8,332 nucleotides of DNA from an uncultured Eubacterium sp. (GTDB lineage: Bacteria > Bacillota > Clostridia > Lachnospirales > Lachnospiraceae). Location of the stretch: NCBI GenBank assembly GCA_946412445.1, contig CAMKHH010000038.1, positions 1-8,332 of the forward strand. Reading direction: 5' to 3'. Under the pieces are notes generated by a model. That model was given only the letters and a program-made list of their open reading frames with translations, ran no database searches and was not told the DNA's origin. Made by a program: the position numbers and the translations under genes. Shown here piece by piece: positions 1 to 6,180 of this stretch. Position 1 is the first letter of the stretch. Each line of letters begins with the position of its first letter.

Positions 1-1
1 A

Positions 2-109
2 GAAAGAAGGAAAACATGGAAGCCGAAGGAAGCAAAATACAAAAGCGGTGTTCTGAAACTCTACTCACAACACGCCGTATCCCCAATGAAGGGCGGATAT
101 ATGGAATAG
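2..109 (+). CDS. C-terminal fragment of a probable IlvD/Edd-family dehydratase (partial, 5' end outside window)
   Basis: The frame is open from the window edge and ends at a TAG at 107-109, giving 35 residues. The fragment contains a W-K-P motif followed by G-V-L-x3-Y and then a small-residue GG-Y ending. That pattern resembles the extreme C-terminus of dihydroxy-acid dehydratase / phosphogluconate dehydratase family proteins, which often end with W-x-P, then G-(Y/V)-L-x2-Y and S-x3-GA. The family dehydrates sugar acids or the dihydroxy acids of branched-chain amino acid synthesis, using an Fe-S cluster. The catalytic part lies outside the window, so family membership rests only on this tail. 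The gene converges on cobD, with 16 bases between the two stop codons. Another C-terminus with a similar look cannot be excluded. Confidence 0.5.
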   Translation, partial: ERRKTWKPKEAKYKSGVLKLYSQHAVSPMKGGYME

Positions 110-111
110 AT

Positions 112-125
112 AAGCGAAGCGAAGC
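112..125. repeat. Short tandem repeat, AAGCG units
   Basis: Nearly three copies of the pentamer AAGCG lie head to tail between the dehydratase stop codon and the cobD stop codon. The last copy supplies the outer GAAGC arm of the convergent-gene hairpin described at 121-158. It is too short to assign to a known repeat family. Confidence 0.5.
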
Positions 126-158
126 TCACGAGACGGGCTTCGTCTCGTTCAGGGCTTC
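121..158. terminator. Hairpin at the convergent 3' ends, possible bidirectional terminator
   Basis: A perfect 8-bp stem (128-135 with 141-148, 5-nt loop) is flanked by a second matching pair of arms, GAAGC at 121-125 and GCTTC at 154-158. It lies just after the dehydratase stop and overlaps the cobD stop codon, so it could end transcription from both sides. Neither strand has a good uridine run after the stem, so it would be a poor intrinsic terminator. It may instead be a 3'-end stabilising stem or a Rho-dependent end. Confidence 0.4.
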
Positions 159-1241
159 CTTAAATGCGCCCATTAATCGGTCATTTTCCTCAGGACGCAT
201 AATACAAAAGCGTATATAACTGTTATCCAGGAACGGGAAGGTGGAGCAGTTGCGGATCATCAGCCCTTTTCGGATACAGTGCTCAAACAGTATATCGGCA
301 TTCATACCGCTTTTCAGGATGCGTACCAGCAGAAAATTCCCCATTGGTTTGTAAACTTTCAGAGTATCCCAACCAGAGAGCAGATAATACAGCCGGTCGC
401 GTTCACTCTTGATTAATCCTTTGGTTTCTTTCACGTATTCCTTGTCCTGAAACATGAGCCGGCCGGCAATCTCGGCCAGTGAATTAATAGACCAGGGATT
501 CTGGCGGGTATTCATCTGTTTGATAAGATCCTGGTTTCCGGTTACGGCGTATCCCAGCCGAAGCCCGGGTGCGGAGAAGAACTTGGAGGTACCTCTTAGT
601 ATAATCAGATTCGTATAGTAATTGGTCAGTGGAATCGAGGTAATATGATCGGCGGCATCTGTGAATTCCACATAAGTTTCATCCACCATGACAAAAATTC
701 CAAATTGAAGGCAGGCATCCAGAATCTGCCTCATCTGTACAGAATTGATGGCAGTGGAGGTTGGATTGTTGGGATTGCAGAGTACCAGCAGGTCCAGTCC
801 GTCATGGAGGTGACTGCAGAAATCATTCACATCCATCCGAAAGTCCTGCTCCTCCTTTAAGGGATAATAAAGGGTAGTACCCCCGCCGAGTGTGATTTCC
901 CGTTCATACTCGGAATAGGTGGGGCCTAAGACCAGGGCTTTTTTGGGATTGTAGTTCTGGATGAACAGTGAAATCAATTCTGTGGATCCATTTCCTACGA
1001 TGATATTTTCAATCTGGGTATCCGCATATTCTGCAATACAGGAACGTAAGGCCTTATATTCGCGGTCCGGATATGTGGTGATGGCATCCAGATTGGCAGA
1101 AAGAGAACTCCGCAGATGGCTGGAAATGCCCAGGGGATTCACATTTGCTGAAAAACTTATAATCTCTTCTTTTTTAATACCATAGATCTGTTCTATTTTT
1201 TCCAGGTCACTGCCATGGAAATGGTCTTTATGTTTAAGCAT
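126..1241 (-). CDS. cobD: CobD-like threonine-phosphate decarboxylase (PLP fold type I aminotransferase family)
   Basis: Protein of 371 aa. CobD decarboxylates L-threonine O-3-phosphate to (R)-1-amino-2-propanol O-2-phosphate, the linker of the cobalamin nucleotide loop, in the cytosol. Visible aminotransferase marks, numbered from this start: the substrate loop S-A-N-V-N-P-L-G near 32-39, G-N-G-S-T-E at 83-88, the N-P-N-N-P-T motif at 156-161, the PLP-ring Asp and Tyr in D-E-T-Y at 187-190, the Schiff-base Lys at 220 in S-K-F-F-S-A-P-G-L-R-L-G-Y, and a C-terminal Arg at 344. The I-R-N-C-S-x-F-P-F-L-D stretch near 329-339 is more like CobD than HisC. The length is normal for the family. An in-frame ATG lies 24 bases upstream, but ATG 1241 has a strong GAGGAG at 8 nt, so I chose it. 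No other cobalamin gene and no B12 riboswitch is visible. The main alternative is a histidinol-phosphate aminotransferase-like enzyme. Confidence 0.82.
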   Translation of the reverse strand: MLKHKDHFHGSDLEKIEQIYGIKKEEIISFSANVNPLGISSHLRSSLSANLDAITTYPDREYKALRSCIAEYADTQIENIIVGNGSTELISLFIQNYNPKKALVLGPTYSEYEREITLGGGTTLYYPLKEEQDFRMDVNDFCSHLHDGLDLLVLCNPNNPTSTAINSVQMRQILDACLQFGIFVMVDETYVEFTDAADHITSIPLTNYYTNLIILRGTSKFFSAPGLRLGYAVTGNQDLIKQMNTRQNPWSINSLAEIAGRLMFQDKEYVKETKGLIKSERDRLYYLLSGWDTLKVYKPMGNFLLVRILKSGMNADILFEHCIRKGLMIRNCSTFPFLDNSYIRFCIMRPEENDRLMGAFKEALNETKPVS

Positions 1242-1249
1242 ATTTTTTT

Positions 1250-1255
1250 CTCCTC
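1250..1255 (-). promoter_or_regulatory. Ribosome binding site that decides the cobD start
   Basis: GAGGAG on the minus strand sits 8 nt before ATG 1241. The in-frame upstream ATG at 1265 would put this site inside the coding region and has no comparable site of its own. Confidence 0.8.
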
Positions 1256-1264
1256 GACTTCGCA

Positions 1265-1293
1265 TTGCATCACTATTATTTGTAGTGTATAAT
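1265..1293 (+). promoter_or_regulatory. Sigma-A promoter P1 for the DUF5717 operon
   Basis: TTGCAT (1265-1270), a 17-nt spacer and TATAAT (1288-1293). The spacer coincides exactly with an imperfectly spaced inverted repeat, CACTA/TAGTG at 1271-1275 and 1283-1287. The predicted start is near 1300. Confidence 0.65.
1271..1287. promoter_or_regulatory. Small inverted repeat in the divergent promoter region, possible operator
   Basis: Arms CACTA (1271-1275) and TAGTG (1283-1287) are separated by 7 nt. The repeat fills the spacer of P1 and lies within the start of the cobD transcript. The position suits a repressor site, but the arms are only 5 bp and could be chance. Confidence 0.3.
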
Positions 1294-1308
1294 TAACTTT
1301 ATTATAAT
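1280..1308 (+). promoter_or_regulatory. Sigma-A promoter P2 for the DUF5717 operon
   Basis: TTGTAG (1280-1285), a 17-nt spacer and TATAAT (1303-1308), offset 15 bp from P1. The -10 lies over the opposite-strand -10 of the cobD promoter, because the run ATTATAAT reads as a -10 box on both strands. The two directions probably cannot fire at the same time. Confidence 0.6.
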
Positions 1309-1328
1309 GATAAATAACACGAAGTCAA
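1301..1328 (-). promoter_or_regulatory. Sigma-A promoter for cobD
   Basis: On the minus strand, TTGACT (1328-1323), a 16-nt spacer and TATAAT (1306-1301) form a near-consensus promoter. Transcription should start near 1294, giving a leader of about 50 nt. That leaves no room for a cobalamin riboswitch. Its -10 box overlaps the -10 box of a plus-strand promoter at 1303-1308. Confidence 0.8.
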
Positions 1329-1341
1329 GAGATAAAGGCAT

Positions 1342-1346
1342 GGTGA
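1342..1346 (+). promoter_or_regulatory. Weak ribosome binding site supporting a TTG start
   Basis: GGTGA, complementary to the 16S 3' end, lies 6 nt before the TTG at 1353. The alternative ATG at 1365 has only a weak GAAGAG 4 nt upstream. This favours the TTG, but not decisively. Confidence 0.45.
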
Positions 1347-1352
1347 AGAACG

Positions 1353-4300
1353 TTGAAGAGAAGAATGGAACAGCTCATTAACGGCCGCTTCGAGTATGAA
1401 GTGCCGGCGTTTATTACCTCCGAGTCTGAAATTCATCTGAAGATACCGGAGGGGAGAAATCAAAAAGGGGAGTTTAGTGTAGGAGCAGAGGACGGCAGCC
1501 GTGTGAAAGGGGTAGTCACATCGGATAACCGCAGGATTGTTCTGGCTAAAGATAAATTTTCGGGAAGTACCAGTAAAATCACTTATGGAGTGGATACTCG
1601 CGGACTGCTTTACGGGGAGACGATAGAGGGAAAAATCGTATTAAGCAGTAACATAGGTGAGCTTAAAGTGCCTGTTACTGTCCGGATAGAGGAAGTAGAG
1701 ATTCAGTCCTCCAAAGGGCAGGTTCGTACGCTGGAGGATTTTACACGTCTTGCAATGAAGGATCCGCGTGAAGCATTTCGCCTGTTTACCAGTGACAAAT
1801 TTTACAGGATATTAAATGGAAAAAATTGTGTGTATACAGCACTTTATAAAGGAATGTCACATAATCCGGTTACATACCAGCATATGGAGGAATTTTTGAT
1901 TGCTGCTCATAAAAAAGAAGCAATCGTACTTTCTATGGATAGGGATAAGAAAGGGGTCTATCAAATCAATCATTCACAGAAGGATACCCTTTTCATCTAT
2001 AAAAGCACCTGGGGATATGTACGGATGGAGGTTGAAGCTGTCGGAGACTTTCTTGAGATAGAAAAGAAAGTGGTCACCACCGATGATTTTATCGGCAGGG
2101 TCTATGGCCTTGAATATGTGGTGAGAAAGGACAAACTTGGTAACGGGAAAAAATTTGGTAAAATCATCATCCGTAATGTGCATCAGACACTGGAATTTGA
2201 GATAGAAGCCAGCATTGACCAGGGAGAACGTCTTTGGCCTAAGGGACTGAAAAAACACAAAACCCTGGAACTTGCCCGGGATTATCTTAGTTTACAGCTT
2301 CACAGGCTGGATTACAGAACATGGTTTGATAAGTCGGTTCAGTCTTTGGACGAACTGACCAGCGCGGAATGTATGACTTCCACGCTGCTCTTTTATGAAG
2401 CCTACATCTATGCTGTCAATGAGAATATTCCGAAGGCCATGGAGCTTTTATGGGGATTTAAAGAAGGAAGTATCCCGATGGCTACTCCCCAGGACAAGGG
2501 CGTATATCTCTATCTGGCAAAAAAGGTAAACCTGCTGGCACCGGAAAAGCAGGACATACTTCCTAAAATTAAGGCCTGTTTTCAGCAGCAGCCTGACGAT
2601 TTTTATCTGGCAAATATTTTGCTGGAAGAAGATGAGACATACCGGTATGCACCTGTGCAGCAGCTTCACCTGATGGAACGAACATTTGAGATGGGCTGTA
2701 AAAATCCGCTTTTGTATCTTCAGGCATACCAGGTGCTGGAACGTCAGGAGGGACTTTTGCGGAAACTGTCACCTTTTATGGTACAGGTGCTGAATTTTGC
2801 GAGAAAGCAAGGTGTTTTGAATGAAGCTCTTCTGAAAAGAGCTGCCTATCTTTCGGATAATCTGAAGGAATTCCAGGGATCGGTATATCGGCTGCTGTCT
2901 GCCGGTTATAGCAGCTTTCCAAATGATGAGGTGCTGGAAGCCATCTGTAAACTGGTGATGAAGGGAAGACCTGTGAACAGGGAGTATTTTAAGTGGTATA
3001 GCCTTGCCGTTTCCCATGAGATCAGGATTACCCGCCTATACGAATATTATATTGAAACGATGGATGAGGAGTATCATGAGGTGCTTCCCCAGGTAATCAG
3101 GATGTATTTCGCATACAGCAACACCTTGAGTGCGCGTAAAAGGGCATTTATTTATGCCAATGTTATACGTAATAAGAGTCTGGATAAGCCTACATATATA
3201 AATTATAAAAAGGCCATGGAGCAGTTCGCCAGGGAGCAGGTGATGCAGGGCAGAATGAATGATGACTATGCCGTCATCTATCAGGAATTTCTCACAGACA
3301 TAGACAATGGGAAACTGGCCGGGGCATTGCTGAAAGTGTTATTTACTTACAAAGTATGGATTATGGACAAAAGCATTCGGAGTGTGATTGTGTGCCACGA
3401 TTCACTGAAGGAGGAACAGGTTTATCCGGTATCAGAACAGTGCGCTTATGTGAAGCTTTACAGTGGGGATGCCCAGATTTTGTTTGAAGATGAGAAGAAG
3501 AGAAGATATGGAACCACTATTTCCTTCAAGAAGAAAAAACTGATGGAAGAAAGGGATCTGGCCAGGGGCTGTATTGACTATATGCCTCGGGATACAGGAC
3601 TGCTGCTCTATCTGTGTAAAGAACTTCCTTCCCAGATGGATGTGAATAGTAAAAGTCTGCAAAACTATCAGACGGCGTCGGAATCCACTGCATTTACCGA
3701 TGAATACAGGGGAGTCATCAGAAAGAAACTGTTGGAGTATTATAAAGCACATCCATCGGAAAAGAAGCTTGCAGCTTATCTGTGTACGGTGGATGTGCAG
3801 GAGTATGCAAAGATAAACAGGGCAGATACGATTGCTGTTCTGGTGGAACAGGAGCTGTATGAACAGGCATTTTCAATTATTACACAGTGGGGAGAAGAAG
3901 GCACGGATGACACTGTTTTGATGAAGCTGGCCAGCCGCATGATTGTGTCTTCTGATTTTCAGGAGGATGAAGAACTGGTATATCTTGCTGATTATGTATT
4001 GCATCAGGGGAAATATGACGAAACCATATTGGGCTATTTATGCAGATATTATGTGGGTTCCGTGGAGCGGATGAGTTACCTTTGGAAAAAAGCAAAGGGT
4101 TTTGAAATGAAAAGTTATGAGCTGGACGAGAGGATCCTTGTATTTTCCATGTATGTCCGGGAATTTCCGGATTGTGGGGAAAAGATTTTAAAGAGCTATA
4201 TCATGCAGCAGGGAAAAGAACTGGTGATACTGGCATATCTGACTTATATATCCTGTGCCTATTTTATGACAGACCGACAGACGGCTCCGGAATTTTTTGT

Positions 4301-4898
4301 ATATCTGGAAAGAACCTATGAGAGGGATTGGGAGTTGGATATAATCTGTCATCTGGCTCTTTTAAAATATTACTCGTCCTGTAAGAGACTGAATGAAAAA
4401 CAGGAGCAGCATGCGGAGGAACTTCTTGCCGAGTTCGAAAGAAAGGGACTGCGGTTTGCTTTTTTCCAAAAGCTTCCGCTCCATCTGATACAAGCCTATC
4501 AGGTGGAAGATAAAGTATTTGTCGAGGAACGATTCAGCAGGGGAAGTAAGGTAATCATTCACTATTCGCTGCATCACCGGGATGCAGAGGCGGTCAGCTT
4601 TAAGAGTGAGCCTATGCGTGATGTTTATCAGGGAATCTTTACAAAGGAGTTTTTACTGTTTTATGGTGAAACTTTATCCTACTATCTGACTGTTGAGAAG
4701 GATGGAAATATAAAAACAACGCCCCGCAGGCAGATGGTTTTGCCCGGGGTGGATACAGGTGGAAGAACGCGCTATAAATTGCTGAATCAGATTCTGGCTT
4801 TCAAGGCTCTGGGAAATCAGGAGGCTATGGAGACATCCGTCAGACAGTATCTGGAGCAGGAAGCGTTTGCGGAGTCTGCATTTCAATTAATGAGTTAA
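1353..4898 (+). CDS. DUF5717-like giant protein: two N-terminal beta domains, helical-repeat body, C-terminal beta cap
   Basis: Protein of 1181 aa from a TTG start; an ATG 4 codons downstream (1365) is the alternative. I recognise it as resembling DUF5717, an uncharacterised family of Lachnospiraceae; its function is unknown. Residues about 10-115 form a beta-rich, Ig-like module that includes G-x-I-V-L-S-S-N-x-G-E-L-K-V-P-V. A linker and short helices follow (120-200), then a second beta-rich module at about 205-290. From about 300 to 1040 the chain is almost all amphipathic helix pairs with many Tyr/Leu/Ala positions, like degenerate TPR or other alpha-solenoid repeats. Residues 1050-1130 return to beta strands, and the last 40 form helices. 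There is no signal peptide, membrane segment or nucleotide-binding loop, so it is probably a cytosolic scaffold. It leads an operon with an Hsp70-like gene 32 nt downstream and a TPR gene after that, which suggests a partner or client-binding role for the Hsp70-like protein (inference). Confidence 0.85.
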   Translation: MKRRMEQLINGRFEYEVPAFITSESEIHLKIPEGRNQKGEFSVGAEDGSRVKGVVTSDNRRIVLAKDKFSGSTSKITYGVDTRGLLYGETIEGKIVLSSNIGELKVPVTVRIEEVEIQSSKGQVRTLEDFTRLAMKDPREAFRLFTSDKFYRILNGKNCVYTALYKGMSHNPVTYQHMEEFLIAAHKKEAIVLSMDRDKKGVYQINHSQKDTLFIYKSTWGYVRMEVEAVGDFLEIEKKVVTTDDFIGRVYGLEYVVRKDKLGNGKKFGKIIIRNVHQTLEFEIEASIDQGERLWPKGLKKHKTLELARDYLSLQLHRLDYRTWFDKSVQSLDELTSAECMTSTLLFYEAYIYAVNENIPKAMELLWGFKEGSIPMATPQDKGVYLYLAKKVNLLAPEKQDILPKIKACFQQQPDDFYLANILLEEDETYRYAPVQQLHLMERTFEMGCKNPLLYLQAYQVLERQEGLLRKLSPFMVQVLNFARKQGVLNEALLKRAAYLSDNLKEFQGSVYRLLSAGYSSFPNDEVLEAICKLVMKGRPVNREYFKWYSLAVSHEIRITRLYEYYIETMDEEYHEVLPQVIRMYFAYSNTLSARKRAFIYANVIRNKSLDKPTYINYKKAMEQFAREQVMQGRMNDDYAVIYQEFLTDIDNGKLAGALLKVLFTYKVWIMDKSIRSVIVCHDSLKEEQVYPVSEQCAYVKLYSGDAQILFEDEKKRRYGTTISFKKKKLMEERDLARGCIDYMPRDTGLLLYLCKELPSQMDVNSKSLQNYQTASESTAFTDEYRGVIRKKLLEYYKAHPSEKKLAAYLCTVDVQEYAKINRADTIAVLVEQELYEQAFSIITQWGEEGTDDTVLMKLASRMIVSSDFQEDEELVYLADYVLHQGKYDETILGYLCRYYVGSVERMSYLWKKAKGFEMKSYELDERILVFSMYVREFPDCGEKILKSYIMQQGKELVILAYLTYISCAYFMTDRQTAPEFFVYLERTYERDWELDIICHLALLKYYSSCKRLNEKQEQHAEELLAEFERKGLRFAFFQKLPLHLIQAYQVEDKVFVEERFSRGSKVIIHYSLHHRDAEAVSFKSEPMRDVYQGIFTKEFLLFYGETLSYYLTVEKDGNIKTTPRRQMVLPGVDTGGRTRYKLLNQILAFKALGNQEAMETSVRQYLEQEAFAESAFQLMS

Positions 4899-4919
4899 TG
4901 AATCTGTGAGTTGACAAGT

Positions 4920-4924
4920 GGAGG
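4920..4924 (+). promoter_or_regulatory. Ribosome binding site of the DUF5716-like gene
   Basis: GGAGG lies 6 nt before ATG 4931, in the 32-nt gap after the DUF5717-like stop codon. It is a strong, independent site, so the second gene should be well translated without coupling to the first. Confidence 0.8.
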
Positions 4925-4930
4925 CTAAGG

Positions 4931-6175
4931 ATGGAACAGAGGAATTTGATAATCGGATTTGAATTAAATCCGAAAGAATCCCAGATTTGTTATTTCGATC
5001 GTGCCGTGAAGGATGCAGTTTTAGCGGAGACTAAAGCGGGAAGCAGCCAGTATGCATTTCCTACGGTGTTAAGTAAGAGCCTGGGAAAAAATGAGTGGCA
5101 TTTTGGATTGGAAGCAGAATATTTTGCTGAACATCAGAATGGGATACTGATTGACCAGCTCTATGATTTATGTGCAAATGGGAATTCAACCATTATTGAT
5201 GGTCAGGAGTATGGAGCCGGACTGCTTCTTGCAATTTATCTGAAGAATGCAATCCGGATGCTGGGTGTGACGGAACCGGAGAAACAGATTTCGGGTATGA
5301 TGATTACTGTTCCGTCGCTGACCCGTTCTCTGGTTGATGCAATCCGGTTTGCATATGAGAAGATTGGCATTCCGCGAACAAGATGTTTTTTACAGGATTA
5401 TGATGAGAGCTTTTATTATTATGCGCTGTATCAGAAACCAGAAATCTGGGGCAGGAGGGTGGCTCTTTTCTCCTTTAACCAGAATGAGGTTACATTTTCC
5501 AGCCTGCAGCTGGATAATAGAACAAAGCCTGTGACTGCTATGGTGACTTCCGGGAAGGTGAAAAAGCTTTCATCGGATACAAAAAAGAGGGATGATGATT
5601 TCTACCGTCTGATAGAGGATTCTTTTGGAAATGACATCTATTCCAGTGTGTTTTTGATTGGCGAAGGGTTCGACAAAAACTGGGCGGTGCGCTCTGTGGC
5701 GTTACTGTGCAGAAACCGGAGACATGTTTTTTACGGCAATAACCTTTATGCCAAAGGTGCATGCTTTGCAGCCTATGAGAAGGTTGAGGAACGGAAGCTC
5801 AAAGGATATCTGTTCGTGGGTAATGCCATAGTGAAACATAATATTGGCATGGATATGAGCATTAATGGCTCTCCAGCTCACTATGCGATGATTGGAGCCG
5901 GGGTGAACTGGTATGAAGCATCAAAAAACTGTGAATTGATATTGGATAATACCAATGAACTGACCTTTGTGGTCAGCAGTATGGAAGACGGTAAGAGGGA
6001 ACGGTATACGATGCCACTTCCTGAACTGCCTGTGCGCCCCAACAAGACGACCAGACTCCACCTTCATCTGGAGTATGATTCACCGAAGAGATGCCAGATT
6101 ACAGTGGAGGATCTGGGTTTTGGAGAGATGTTTCCAAGCAGCGGCAGGGTCTGGAATGAAACTATGGAGGGTTAA
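4931..6175 (+). CDS. DUF5716-like protein: degenerate Hsp70-family ATPase fold with a beta substrate-binding-like region
   Basis: Protein of 414 aa that I recognise as resembling DUF5716 of Lachnospiraceae; function unknown. The order of motifs follows Hsp70/DnaK: I-I-G-F-E-L-N near 7-13 where DnaK has I-G-I-D-L-G-T-T; A-F-P-T-V-L-S at 42-48; I-T-V-P-S-L-T-R-S at 125-133 like the I-T-V-P-A-Y-F stretch; L-F-S-F-N-Q-N-E-V-T-F at 179-189 where DnaK has F-D-L-G-G-G-T-F-D; V-F-L-I-G-E-G-F at 240-247 like the adenosine motif; and a short helix at 272-281. Residues 295-400 are beta-rich. The pattern I-G-M-D-M near 305-309, followed by L-H-L-H-L-E-Y-D then I-T-V-E-D-L-G-F-G at 376-398, recalls the end of the Hsp70 beta substrate domain. 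The helical lid is absent. The phosphate-loop Gly/Thr/Asp residues are largely replaced, so ATP hydrolysis may be lost. It sits between a helical-repeat gene and a TPR gene. Confidence 0.85.
   Translation: MEQRNLIIGFELNPKESQICYFDRAVKDAVLAETKAGSSQYAFPTVLSKSLGKNEWHFGLEAEYFAEHQNGILIDQLYDLCANGNSTIIDGQEYGAGLLLAIYLKNAIRMLGVTEPEKQISGMMITVPSLTRSLVDAIRFAYEKIGIPRTRCFLQDYDESFYYYALYQKPEIWGRRVALFSFNQNEVTFSSLQLDNRTKPVTAMVTSGKVKKLSSDTKKRDDDFYRLIEDSFGNDIYSSVFLIGEGFDKNWAVRSVALLCRNRRHVFYGNNLYAKGACFAAYEKVEERKLKGYLFVGNAIVKHNIGMDMSINGSPAHYAMIGAGVNWYEASKNCELILDNTNELTFVVSSMEDGKRERYTMPLPELPVRPNKTTRLHLHLEYDSPKRCQITVEDLGFGEMFPSSGRVWNETMEG
6166..6171 (+). promoter_or_regulatory. Ribosome binding site of the TPR gene, inside the preceding gene
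   Basis: GGAGGG lies in the last codons of the DUF5716-like gene, 9 nt before ATG 6181. With only 5 nt between the two genes, translation of the third gene is probably coupled to the second. Confidence 0.75.
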
Positions 6176-6180
6176 GAGAT

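Noticed and set aside
16..219. 67-codon plus-strand open frame at the left edge
   Set aside because: It runs antisense into the cobD 3' end. The overlapping frame from position 2 carries the dehydratase-like C-terminus, so this is a shadow.
1242..1294. Possible cobalamin riboswitch in the cobD leader
   Set aside because: The leader is only about 50 nt, with no B12-box-like sequence; cobalamin riboswitches are much longer.
1340..1381. 13-codon open frame (ATG to TAA) overlapping the DUF5717-like start, possible leader peptide
   Set aside because: Its only purine-rich site (AAAGG) is one base from the ATG, too close to work well, and its product shows no attenuation-type residue run.
3432..3752. 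106-codon minus-strand open frame inside the DUF5717-like gene
   Set aside because: It is fully antisense to a long, well-supported coding frame, has no convincing ribosome site and no recognisable protein features. The other short antisense frames in this gene are dismissed for the same reason.
4911..4939. TTGACA in the gap before the DUF5716-like gene, possible internal promoter
   Set aside because: There is no -10-like hexamer at 16-18 nt; the bases there are GC-containing coding sequence.
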